Below, one piece after another: positions 11,701 through 24,000 of a DNA stretch of 64,000 nucleotides. A program made the translations under genes and the position numbers. Numbering within the stretch: position 1 is the stretch's first letter; every line of letters starts with the position of its first letter. This DNA comes from Breviolum minutum Mf 1.05b.01 (lineage: Eukaryota; Sar; Dinophyceae; Suessiales; Symbiodiniaceae). The stretch is from NCBI GenBank assembly GCA_000507305.1, contig DF240079.1:1-64000 (forward strand). Reading direction: 5' to 3'. The notes beneath the pieces were generated by a model, which searched no databases, was not told where the DNA came from, and saw only the letters and a program-made list of their open reading frames with translations.

Positions 11701-13561
11701 AAGAAGAAAGTCAGAAGATGCATTGAACATCCGGGTTTTCTGATATCTAACTTCTCTCAAAACGTCAGCTTGCTGATGTTTGGGAGATTCAAGTCAGATC
11801 TGGAAATGGTACCACAGGACTCTAACACGGTTGCATGGTTGAGACTCCGTGAAGTTCAGTTGAGGAATGTGGAAGCAGCACGGGCAGGGAGCCCAATGAT
11901 TGCATGCCAACACATTTGTTTTGAAACCCATAAGGCTTGTGTGCGCATGTGTTTTTAAAGAAACTTCTTGAGTGCACTGTTTTTTGTATATTTTGGCATG
12001 GCATAGCTATGGGCATAGCCGGCATAGCCGGCATAGCCCTTTCCCTCGTTTGTTGGTTGCAAAAATTAGGTCGTTTTTTTTGTCGGGCAGGTCTTGTGTG
12101 AGCTGAACGCCAATTTGGAGAAACCAAGGTGGGAAAGTGACGCCATTGTTTGTGTGGGAGGATGGATGGTTGGAATACGTTCGTCTTGTTGGGAGGGGCG
12201 ACATGTTAGTTCCCTGGAGGGTCCCATTCCCCCCAACTCTCCGGTTGGCAAAGGTTGCCAAGGTCGGACTCGGACCAATCAAATTTGCGGCTAGGAGCGG
12301 TGGGCATACACCATTGATGGCTGCTTGCCGTGAAGGCCACAACGAAGTGGTACAACTTCTTTGTGAGAAAGCAGCTGACAAGGACAGGATCATTATGGGA
12401 GGGTTTGTTATTTTTGCTCTGATTGCCGGGCCCTTCGTTAGTTAGTTCCATGGGATGTCGACGCTTTTTTATTTGTGGTTATAATTGTATGATACATATA
12501 TACGTATACATATATGTATAGGCAATCAGAAGCTACTCCATCTGTTATAATTGTATCATGGCATCATCTCATTCATCCAGTCTGATATGGCATTTGAAAC
12601 CTGAGCCAAAAACATGGAAGTGGTGGAAAAAAAGCAGTCACATGAGTCACATGTACCTGTAGCATCCAGGCTTTTAAAGGTGTCCTACTCCAGTTTGGGT
12701 GGAATACACTGAATACAGGTCATGTTGAAAGAATCTCTCAATCCTTGACCTGTTTGTCATTGTATCTTTGTCCCTTTTGACAACTTTTTCTATTATTTCC
12801 ATTATTTGGAGCGGTGCAATATATCATATCTATTCATTTTGCTTTTTACACTGGACATCTCGGACAACCGGGAGGAGAAGGTGGTGCACGGTTGGACCCC
12901 TTTGCTTCTAGCTGCACGGCATGGTCATAGTAAGGTAGCCAAGGCCCAATCGGGGTCTTGGGGTGGCGGCTAGGTTTCATCAATTTTTGTGACTTAGATT
13001 TTGATTGTGGATAGTTGGACGGCGATGGTTTATATAAGATCACATTTGCAATTACAAAGATATGCAAGAGAAACTGGTAAATTGGAGTGACACTGACTGA
13101 TGGTTTTATGACGTTTATTGCAGCAAAATTAACATGAGTACAGTACGCATGCAAAAATCATGTGAAAATAAGGATCTCCTTTTTTGGTATCACCCAATGC
13201 CCCTCGCCAGATTCTTCATGAGAAAGGAGCCACTAGCAGGAGTAGGGGGGGTGCTGGGGAATAGAGTGGCCGCTAGAAGTGGCAGTCGGCTTGGTATGGA
13301 GTTTCCTGTGACTTCTCTTTAACTTCTCCTTATCAGAACTGCGACGTTCCGATGGACATGACCAATCATGAAAAGATATCGGCAAGCTTGTTGGTAGAAG
13401 ACCTGTGAAGTTTGCCACCCATCGGCATGGCCGGAAACATATGGGAAATTCAGGGACCCAGCAGCTTGAACTCGGTCCAGGAGCCTGCCAGATGGAACTA
13501 CTGCCATGCATTTTGCGGCAGAACGAGGGAATGAGGATTTAGCATCATTCCTGGCAACTAG
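8757..13561 (+). CDS. Ankyrin-repeat protein, multi-exon (ANK1)
   Basis: Exons read by homology and phase: 8757-8927, 9353-9409, 11456-~11553, 12091-12128, 12295-12382, 12875-12943, 13211-13239, 13481-~13561. They give successive ankyrin helices, for example [96 protein letters not shown] and [19 protein letters not shown]. Donors are GT (first two introns and 12129), GA (12383, 13240) and GC (12944). Ankyrin repeats mediate protein binding; the partner is unknown. The start ATG at 8757 is the first in frame but an upstream exon is possible. The join between the 11456 and 12091 exons is unresolved (two or three residues missing, perhaps a tiny exon), and the 3' end past 13561 was not found. 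The second intron contains the GAPDH pseudogene. Confidence 0.8.
9811..11185 (+). pseudogene. Glyceraldehyde-3-phosphate dehydrogenase pseudogene inside an ANK1 intron
   Basis: Four GAPDH blocks lie in order without introns: [13 protein letters not shown] (9811-9849, NAD-binding start), [20 protein letters not shown] (about 10483-10542), VMGVNE plus GTTNGLAP through [31 protein letters not shown] and [13 protein letters not shown] (10708-11136), and a C-terminal [13 protein letters not shown] (11147-11185). It is dead: frames change between blocks, about 40-50 residues before the C-terminus are deleted, and the catalytic S-C-T-T-N reads S-G-T-T-N (Gly codon 10731-10733) beside another deletion. 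A retrotransposon end interrupts it at 9849-10433. A stretch at 9668-9781 ([10 protein letters not shown]..., [14 protein letters not shown]) could be a remnant of a targeting leader. The whole copy sits in the intron 9410-11455 of the ankyrin gene, same strand. Confidence 0.9.
9849..10433 (+). mobile_element. 3' end of a non-LTR (LINE-type) retrotransposon ORF
   Basis: An open frame running to a stop at 10420-10422 is basic and Gln/Asn-rich. It carries [19 protein letters not shown] (from 10174), the C-x2-C...H-x4-HC arrangement of the zf-RVT module found at the C-terminus of LINE reverse transcriptase proteins. The reverse-transcriptase core is absent, so the copy is 5'-truncated, as is usual for such elements. 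It is inserted in the GAPDH pseudogene after Met of RIAM. The host sequence gcattgctat (9839-9848) recurs as gcactgctat (10434-10443), a likely decayed 10-bp target duplication. Confidence 0.7.
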
Positions 13562-15028
13562 GCTGCATCCCAATCATCCCAATCCTTCCTTTCAAGAAAA
13601 AGCAACGTATTCCTTTCAAAAACATGTTCGAGTTGACCATGGATTCCCAGTTATCTGGTGGCTTTTCAACGGTGGTGCAGGGAAAAAGTCTTTTGACTCA
13701 GCACTTGACCAATGGATTGAGACTCAGTGCTTGGTATACCTGCTCAGGTCTCTCGCAGGATGGATGTTGGACAGGCATGATAGAATCAGTTTGGCCTGTT
13801 TGCATCTGGATTGGGGTAGGTGAAGGAAATGGGTACCCTCATGCACTGCATGCCACTGTCATTTGGTGTTGTGTGTTGTGGTATGATTGGCTCGAAAATA
13901 GCTTAGTTCGAGCATTGCAACTCAACGACTTTGCATCACGACGGGGACTGTGTTTTGACTCTACAGATGTAATGATCTTTCAATTGAAATTGAGACTGAA
14001 GACTGAAGACCCCAACACATCTTAAAAACCGCTTCAGCATATGTTCCACGTTAGCACATTGCCTCTTTGAGATCCTTCAAGGACACTATGGGCACACATT
14101 AGGTGAAAGATTGTGGACATTCGCGCATCTTAAGGCGCTTCACTTCTGCACTTCTTGTTAATGCTTCACATTGCAATCGAAGCATCGATTGGCATAAGAA
14201 AACCTTCAAGCAAAACATAGCTTTTATCAGCAAGCTGGTCCTTGATCACCTGGGTTTTCCCCCAAGGACCCAAATCGTTGGCTCCTGAGTTGCTGTCACG
14301 GGAGTCAGGGGTGGTTGGAAGATTCACATTTCCGCTGCTCAGGTAGGCAATCAGCCGAAAAAGGGCCCATGTCAGGAAGAGATATCGAGGCATTGCTACT
14401 CTCCAAGCTTTGTGATCGTGGAACAGCCATACAGCCAAAGAGCTCCATCGTCACCAGGAGATTCGCATAGGGTGGTTGCAACGGCTTTACATATAAAGAA
14501 ACATAGTAAACACACTGGGGGTAACCATGGGTGAATGAAAATGGCGAAAATGGTGCGGGAAAAGCACAAAGTCACACTTTTTTGGGGGGGCAAGTCTTTA
14601 TTATATAATCAAATCTTACATGAAATTTATTCAAAGTTATATAGTTGATGCATGCTTTACATCTTTACTTTCCTTTTTGAGATCCATTGGTTTCATACAG
14701 AAATTGCTCCAGACTTCGACTTGAAGGTTCTTGGTTTTCTGAAAGTTTTTGACACTGGTGAGAAATGAGGCCCATGAAGGATTGCACGCCTGCGACTGTG
14801 GATACCCGAAACTGGAGGGCGACTGTTGTGACACAGGGTGTGAAATGATAATCATGCATCGACCATGTCTTTTCAACATCCAAAATTATGGTTACAGTCA
14901 ACCTACCCGCTTCATTAACCTTTGGTTTTCCCTAACAAAGGGGGGTATGTTTTGGGGGAATAGGGAGCCAACAGGTGGATAAGTTTCACCAGTCATGAAA
15001 ATTTCGACCCATTTCGACGGGTGTCCAG
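13562..15028. other. Spacer between ankyrin and acyl-CoA ligase exons
   Basis: No exon is convincing here. The first exon(s) of the acyl-CoA ligase must lie in or left of this stretch, because about 30-50 N-terminal residues of that family are missing. The frame starting MDSQLSGGFSTVVQ at about 13639 is a candidate but its splice signals do not fit the next exon. A G-run follows T-runs at 14576-14589. Confidence 0.35.
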
Positions 15029-18000
15029 GACCTTGAACGGCTATCATGTTAGCAATTATGCTGAGCACCTGAGACGAAGCAAACGTTTAGCTTCAGCTTT
15101 GAGTCATTGGGGAGTTCAATTTCAGGAGAGGTTAGAAGTTCATCTCTTTCGTGGTGAGTTTTTTTGTGTCTTTTGTTGACATACTGAATTAGATTTATAT
15201 TATATATTATATGTGTGTTTATAGTGATGCTAGTATCAATATTCCAGTTAGGAAAGATTCTTCTTTCCTACTTACTTCGGAATTATATATCCATATTCCA
15301 GCCATTTACGCAACTCCAGGTCATTATATTCTTTAATGGCCTGATGTCATTGGGTAGCAATAAAGACTTGGATCTTCAGGACCGGGTCGCCACTTTGATG
15401 TGGAACACAGGCGGGCCTGGGAATCTTGCGGTAAGATCAGAAGTTTGGGAGATAAGAGTCTTTTTAAATCTCTCAGAAGGTGGATGAATAACTAAAAACA
15501 AAAAAAGTGCATATATAATATATGATTTATATAATATATAAAAAGGGGTGTGGTCTTGCCGACAACTTTCCGAGGAACTTCCATCTGAAGTGTAGACATT
15601 GGACCTGCATGGCATGTACCCCTCCCCCCGAAAATGAACGAACGTCCCCTTTGATATATGGACCTTGACTTGGAAGGCTGGCACTTTGAAATCTACCATG
15701 CTATTTCCTGCCTTGGCGCGATTTTGCACGCCTTGAATCTAAGACACTTCTGTTTGAACAGGTGCTGGGAAAGAGGGGTGCTTAACAGGTCAAGTGGCAG
15801 GGAAAGTCCGCTGCGCCAAAAATCCAAGTACCAAGGTTTCTCGAGAAAACCCAGGCTTCACGATGGATCCTGAAGGTTTACTTTTACAATGCACCAAATT
15901 GTTGTATGGGAAACTGACATCTTTTGACAAAGGGACAGTTGAGAATCACTTGGAGGAGGGAGGTCTGCATCTCTGGGGTTCGACCACAACAATCATGTGG
16001 GTGTGTTTCAACAATGACAAGGATTCAGAGATTGTGTTGCTTTACTTGCTTTACTGCTCCCTTGCAGACTGAACCAGGCTTTTTACCAGCACTGATTCAT
16101 CATCATATTGTCATGATTGTCCTGACGTATGTGTAATACAAGATCCCGGTTCCTAGTAATAGAATGGTTGCTCAACAGCTACCCCAGGGAAATTTTCATT
16201 TGAATGTCGGTGAGTGCTCAAGACGTTCACTAAGGGCTGTCCATAGCTGATTTGAATTGCATCATCGGGCATGCTCAGGACTGGGGTGAACCGTGGAACT
16301 TTTTTTTTCATCCCGTTTGATGCGATGAAAGGGATGAACACATGCTTAGAAGTTCCCTGGAGGTTCGTTTCCGAAACACCATTATTTTAGTATCATCCTC
16401 CAAAATGGTGGCAACGATTTCCAGGAAGTTGACATGAAGAAAATGCATTTGATTGATCAGGCTGAATCCACCTATCAAGGTGCTGCCAATTTTGGGGGAC
16501 AAAAAATCTGGGACTGCGGATGTTTTCATCAAAGTCATGGGAACATCTTGGAAGCAACGAGCATCTTTGATTCCAACAAATGTCCAGGACCGCATCGTTT
16601 TTGTGGATGCCAACCTCATTGCTTTGCTTGAGCAGGTGCCAAGTGGACCCCTGTTTTGATGTGGCACATTTTCGCACCCAAAAAGTCTAGCTGCTGGGGG
16701 AAACGGTTGGGCCATATCTCAAGACGAGGACAATCGCAAGACACGTGGAAATGGCGGAATCTCTAAACTTCAACCCTTGGGCAGATCTTTGAAAACCCAC
16801 CCACCTCACCACCTGAATGTTTCCAACCTTTGGAATTGCAACTTTGGGTTGAACAATTCTCAGGCAGATACATCCATTCTTCACTGAAGCATGATTCTGG
16901 GAGGATATGCTTAAAAATAAAAACTAACATTGTTGGCTGGAAAAATGGATCCTTTAAAGATGTATTTATGTACTATTTGAACATGCTGCTTTAAGCTATG
17001 TTAGTTTAAGGGTTGGAGGGTAAACACCCCTCAAGGGAAACAACCCTCCATTCTGATGGATAAACTCCCTTCCCAGGTGGATGTTTCTGTTCTCAACAAT
17101 GTGGAGCTGTTTGTTTGCGTGGGCGAGAGTGGCGAAGCCAATCGTTGGTCCTGCCGCCTTGACGCTTGAATTTTTTGTTTGTTGAAACACCATGGGTTTG
17201 ATGGAGCTGAGTGGAACCCAAAAATGAAGCCCTGTGATTTTTTTTGGTGTGTGTGTGTGTGTGTTTTGTAAGGTGATTTTTAGGGATGGCCTACCATGGT
17301 ACGTAAATCACCAATTGTTGGAAGATGTTGTCATTTTTTCCAAGCACCTAAAATAAGCAAATCTACGTTGACAACGTGTTTTTATGTAGGCACTCTTCTT
17401 ACGTGGCGATTAGATGGGAGGCCATGATTGGTATATAACCATTGTTAGTTGGACTCATTTCCCATGACGGATCCATGGGACCGGAAGGACAGTGTGCTCC
17501 CGACTTGGTACCCGGGGTCCCCTACGACAACTGATAGCCTTGAGATTTTTTCAGGATCCGAAAAGAACCGTGGACTATGAAGCATTCATGGCATCTGGTC
17601 AGGAGGACTCAGCGTTCCCGTTGGGTATCATTACCATCAAGACCCTCCCTGAAACTAACCAACAGCTCGCACCTGCCAGGCTTTGCCGGGTTCCAACAAA
17701 CAAACCAGTCTTCCAACCATCCATTTTCAGGTGCAAAAATGTTAGTTTCAGGGAGGCTTGGCCTTCCAAGCGGAAACTTCATTCGAAAAATATGCGACTT
17801 TTAAACCTACTCCTCACAGCCAAACACTTCACCAGAACCTAACTTCAAGGTGGCCAAGGGGGAAGAGATTCGCATATTGACACTCCATTTGTGAGGAGTT
17901 TCAGTGGCCCATTGTACCAGAGGAATCTTTGATGGGTTTATGCTACACTTCTGGCACCACTGGTAGGCCCAAAGGTGCTGCCTATAGCCAGCGGTCCACT

Positions 18001-21000
18001 TATTTGCATACTTTGATGATTTGCGGAGTGGATCAGTTGCTTTCCAAGAAATTTTGTTGAGTCTTTTTTTCCCATTTTTTTCCCTTCAGTAAGGGGGAGG
18101 TATCCTTAAAGGATCTTAAAAGGTCCCCTTCCCAACTGTTGGGTTCGCCGCTTCCAAGGTTGGCGATCTCTGCAGCTGAAGTGGTCATGCCGTTTCTTTG
18201 GAAATTCGAATTCCAAATCAACTGAGCTTTATTTTTTTCCATGGCAAGTTTGTTTCGTGTGCAGATGTTCAACTGAAAGAGGGCAATAAAGATAAATGTA
18301 GTATGTATGTATAAGTAATATGTACTTGATTTTTTGTTACTTGAAATTTTTCAATGTGTAATTTTCAAAATGTCAGATTATCTCTCCAAAACAAAAAGAG
18401 TATCACACTTTTCGTTAAGACTTTTCGTTGGGAAATCCATCCCTTCAAAACCGATCAAGGTTTGCACCCATGTTCCACGTCCTTAGTTGGGGTATTCCAT
18501 ATGCATGTTTGATGACCGGCTCACCGGTTGTCTTCAACAACAATTTCACTGATCCAGGAGCTGTTTTTTTTTTTTCTCGGCAGAACAAGATGGGGAAGTG
18601 GTGTAAATGTGACTCGTCACATTTACGAGTTGAAAGAAAAATATCAAGAATGGATATGAATGGATGGATATCCTCGCGAATCAACAGGGCGCTTTCCAGA
18701 AAATTCTGGGGGTAACTTGGCAGGACAGATGTTAAAGATGATGATGGATTGGAAGGTGCAGGTAGCTACTGGGGTACCTACAGTTTGGCAACAACTTCGG
18801 ACACACATCCAAAGTCAAGGAGGTGCGGAGCATTGGGAAAGTGGCAGTTTGCATGCCGTTGGTTTTGGAGTTATGATGGCCACCATTTTTTTCAATAGGA
18901 GAATCAAGAGAATCCCTGAGAAGGATCCAAGAGACGTAAGAAATCCACAATGAATCCATGATATTCTATGATATTCCATGATTCTGATTCTACCTTCCAA
19001 GCGGCCGACAAATTTTATTAGACCCGATGCCTTCCTCATCTTCCAATGGCTTTCCAAAAAGATGCCATTGGAGGAGTTGCAGTTATAAAATCGAAAATGG
19101 CATTGCAACGGTTGATTTGTGGGGGTTCCTCACCACCTGCAGCGTTGATGCGATGGTATCTGGTTCCTTAGCCTTGGAGAAAGGTTGTCGAATGTTTCTG
19201 CAGCAGCAGCGCATAGTGCTACTATAGTTGCACGCTTACGCCAAGGATGAGCTTGGTGTCGAATTTGTTCAAGACTCTTGGACAGGATTTTTAGGTGGCC
19301 AGTCTGGGACTGCACCCCCAAGATCCATGTTGATTGTTTGAGATGCACGGTGAATACAGCGTTTTTTTTTGTTTTTTGTGATTTGATGGTTGACGATAAA
19401 TTTGATATGTTGTATGGTGTTGGATGTTGTTTGACATGACACTAGTGATGTGTGCGCTGCTTCCTGGTACCTATAGCAGTAGCAATCATTGGCGTGAATT
19501 AGCCAGTAGAAAGGGATACAATATCGTAAAAGTATGTAAAAGTGGCGAATCATCCTAATGGGTTTTTGAGTATTTGGTGCAGTAGACGCTATACCTGGTT
19601 TCAAATTGCTCCAGTCACATGAGGTGATTCTCAAGGTATAAACCGCCCCGAGGTGTGGGGAATGACAGAGACGAATCCAATTGGAAGCGTTGCGCGACGT
19701 ATCGGAAAAGTCAAAGACTTAGAGAAGAGTTGCTTGGCATCACGTTAGGTCGGCCATGAGTAGCGATTTTCTTCGATGTGTAACGGTTCACCATGTTACA
19801 TCCAGGTTGTTAGATGTCGCATTTTCTGGATGGGGTGTTTTTATGATGCAAAGTATTGACAACTATTCAATACTATTCAACTTTATACAGTATTCTTAAG
19901 ATGATCTAACATGAGGGTTTTTTGGCCCATTTTTGATTTTTTTAAAATCTTTTGAGATCTTTTGACTTGACCATTTTTTCTTTTCTCGCTGGTTTTCACG
20001 TCAGGTATCGATGAAAGCTTTGCGAATGTCCGAAAGGCTGGTTTGCCATCTCCAGGAGTTGAATTTTTCCGCACTTCATGGGATGAAATATGATGAAATG
20101 AGAGTGGAAAAATGGAAACGTTTTTTTCTCTTTGTAAATCACTTACCTAAGCCACATCCAATGGCATCCGCTAGACTTTCATAAAAAAGAGCTAAAAACA
20201 TGTGATGCTAGAACAAATCTTGAGATCGAATCAGAAAAGGCTTGTTCATTTACTGTACCAAGCAACTATTTTAAAGAAACATCTCATAAACATCTTGACC
20301 TACCTTACTTTATACATTGAATTGTTGGACAAATTGTTATGAAAATTTTCATTGTTTTCTTTTGAACAACACCTTGTTCGCTTGGAGGAGTGGAAGTGCG
20401 TGTGGCGAATCTGGAAGACTTAAGCCAAGACGTAAGACCCGGTGAGACAGGAGAGTTGTTGCTTGGATACTTGAAGCCGAAGCCTCCAACCAACCTTTAA
20501 CGCTGGAGTTTCAAAGCTCGTTGGAAATGGATACAGAAGTGATTTGCTATGCCCAAAATCCTGGTCCACAAAATAATGATCATCATGATTGGTATTTTAG
20601 TAGGGGGTCCTTTATTAACCTTCATGGAATCCACTGTGACAAAGTGCTAGGACCCAAGGTGATATGTGATAGTTGTATGATTATGATATATAGTTGTATT
20701 TTTTACATTGATGCTTCAAAATTGTTTCTGAATCTTTACCAGGCGCCTTGGTGCATTGACTCCTTTCAATTTGGGGGAGGTGTGGCCACTCGTTAAAATT
20801 CATAAAGAAACCTTGGAACCAAGAAACACGTAGATGCGGCCGTGGTTTATTATATAGCCCTTTTTGACTGCTACCCAGAAGCGACAGCTTCGCACAGTGT
20901 CACGGAGGGATACGAGATGCATGCCCTCAGGGGTAGTCGGGAGCAGCGCCGAGTGTTGCGCGAGGAAGAGATAGAGGCCAGGGCGTTGCAACACTTCAGA

Positions 21001-24000
21001 GCAGACTCCGAGCGGACGAGTTTGGATAACCAGGCTTGGGCACGAAGTGCTTCTCGCAGACAGGCACAGGAACTTGCTATGCAGGCATATTTGCACGAAG
21101 AAGTCGCTGCACCACAACAGCAGCTCGCTCGCGAAGAGGCCCTGCTGCATACCTGCTCAGAACGCAGGAGTGAGGAGGCTGCATTTGATAAATTGAGGAG
21201 TTATGTACTCCAAGAACACACGCAGTTGCAATCCATGCTTGCGTGCATTGAGGCGTCAACATATGATTTGAAATGCAAAACGCCAAAACTGCGGATTGCT
21301 TTGCAGGAGGCAGAAGAGCAACTAGCTCAGCAGGCAAATTGTGCGCAGTGCTGTGCACGCACTAGTGAGGAATTGCAAGCAGAGACCTATCGACTTCGAC
21401 AGATGGCATTGGATGACGACATCAAAAGTAAGAACATGCTTGAGCTCTTTGCCGACCAGGCCAAACAGATGGCTGCTCACACTCAATTTCATCGCATTAA
21501 TTACAGAGGAGGCGCGAGAGACAGAGCATGCCTTGGAAATGATGGCCTTTGAAAGGAGGCGTGCATTGATGCACAGAGATGCGAGATTGGAAGAAAAGCC
21601 CTTTTTGACTGCTAAACATCGAAACCTACTTTATCCAAGGCATTTGCGAACGCACTTGCTCAAACTATTTCACACTTGCTGCAGCTACAGTGCAAACCCT
21701 AAGATTAGGTCTTGCATTTCTCGAATGCTTTTGTTTTTTTTGGGCGGGGGCGGGGGTTGGGGTGGGTGGGAAGGCAGGCCATCAAATCTGAGCCTAAATT
21801 GAACATCCAGAAATTTGCTGAAGTCGGTTTACGGAACCATGAAATTTTTAGGTATTGGCCACGGTACTAAGCAACACATGATGCATTGGTACATCATATG
21901 CTGCAGTCGTTTCTCTCATACACAGCAGGGTTTCGGGGGGCCGACTCTTTGCATATTTTCAGGACAAGTCGATGAGTATTTTTCCATAGAAGGCACTATG
22001 GCAATATCCGAACAAGATAAACGCATGAAAACCATGTCTTGAAGCATTTTGAAGGAAGGGAAACACGCGTGCAAACAAGTGGAGGCCAAAATTTGACTGA
22101 AGTTTCAAAAAGCAGCAAGATCAACAATCACACAAAAAGGATACATGGCTTTCACCCATTTACATCATTTTGTGTACAAGCCAATGAAAGAAATGTTAAA
22201 AGAGCACATTGCGTCGAAAACCCACCAGCTTTCAATATTTTAAATTGTATGACATGATACTGATAATGATTATGATATTTTCCAAATTTTTAAGAAAAAA
22301 CAAGAAATCGATAATTCGACATTTAATTTTTGTGAATTTTCCGTGAATTTTCAAGTAATTGTTCATTCTTAATTTGACATAAATTGCGTGTTTGCTTTCA
22401 AAGGTTCTTTAGTAGCCTTCATAGGATTTATGTTGCCCGGGCTGCCAAGGCTGGTCCGAGGGCCTTGGATCATCCAAGACTACTTTGAGGTGGGTGTAAC
22501 AGCGCTAACAATTTTTTATAAAAGCCATATTTGATGGTGCAAACACTTGAAGGTTTTTTTTTGTTTCAAAGGCAACTATATACCCCCAACTTGGATCTTT
22601 TTTGAGGATATGATCCTGAATCTATAGATTTTTATACTTACGATTTGTTAGATACTGATGTGAAACAATGAAGCATAGATCATGTATCTAGTATATAATA
22701 TGTATATATACCTCACCTATATATACATTGTGCATGTTCATCTTGTGGGCCAATTTGGTGGCACATGAGTTCTGGAGTCAGGTTTTGTGGACCGGTTAAG
22801 ATTCGGTACATGGGGAAATCAGAACACATAGATGTAGAAACTTCACTGTGACTCACCCAAATAAAATTTGCTGGTGAAATAATATCTTTAGTGTTTTGTG
22901 TGACATATAAGTTGTTTAATCTTTCATTTTGGCACACATACATCATGTTTTTCTCTGCGAAGATGAAGGAAGAACTTCCATCGCCAGGTGGATGCCAAGG
23001 AGAAATTCCTTGATGGTTGGCTCATCACGGGTGATGTGGCTAAGTCGCTTGGTGTTTCGCATGGGGTCACATGGGACCCTGGGATAGGGATAGGGATTGG
23101 CCGCTTGCCAGAAATTAGACATCTTTAGATGAGATTAGATACATATGATTTTGATATTTGTTTTGATGCGATTTCATATGAATTCATACTTGACGATCTC
23201 TTTAATTGTAGGTCAAGGCAGATGCTTTCTGAAAGCTTTTTGCAAAGAGGCGAGGGCAAATATTCTTTTTGTTGTCGAATTTGACCGAGGATTGATGAAG
23301 AAGGTGCCATCATCATCAGCCACTTGACCTTTCTGAAAGTTTTGCGTCGATAAACACGCAGCCAATGGAGCTGAATAAAGGACCACGCAACTAAACCACA
23401 AGAAAGATCAAGAGAAACGTCTAAAAAAAACTTGTACCAACGAAAGGACTCTTTTTAGCAAACTTTCAACATCAAAAAAAGCTGTGAATGCGGTTTGTAC
23501 AACTGATGTACCATCATGGCAATCTTTTTTTTTTGGGGGGGGGGGCGTTGCTTGAACAAAAAAACTAGATTGTGGCTTCAAGTATGTTTTAGAAGTTTCA
23601 CCCCGAACCTTGGGAAAATGATTCCCAATTTTACGAGCACACTTTTCAAACGGGTTGAAAGCACCAATTTCAAAACTAAGGGGGTAGAACATGGTGAAAA
23701 ACAATATGAAAAAATATGGGGCATTGGGGCATACAGTATTGATTAGCCAAATTATATGAACAACTAGAAGAAAACCACAACATCCAACTTCCTGTACCCA
23801 ATTCTGGGTGCACGGTGTATCCGAGGCGATCGTTCGAAAGATGTGATAAAATCTGGTCTGGGAGACCCAGATGAATCCAGGACTCCTAAATTTGTGCCAT
23901 GATTATCTTATGTTATCCTTAAATAAAAAATGAGTTTACATATGTTTACATATTCATATTGGTTTAGTTTATATTATATCATTGTCATCATTGTTATATA

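Noticed and set aside
20866..20920. [12 protein letters not shown] read as the ligase segment that follows GEL-VRGPW
   Set aside because: The true continuation ([12 protein letters not shown]) is found in phase at 22450-22489; this text spans the direct repeat and the retro-insertion border.
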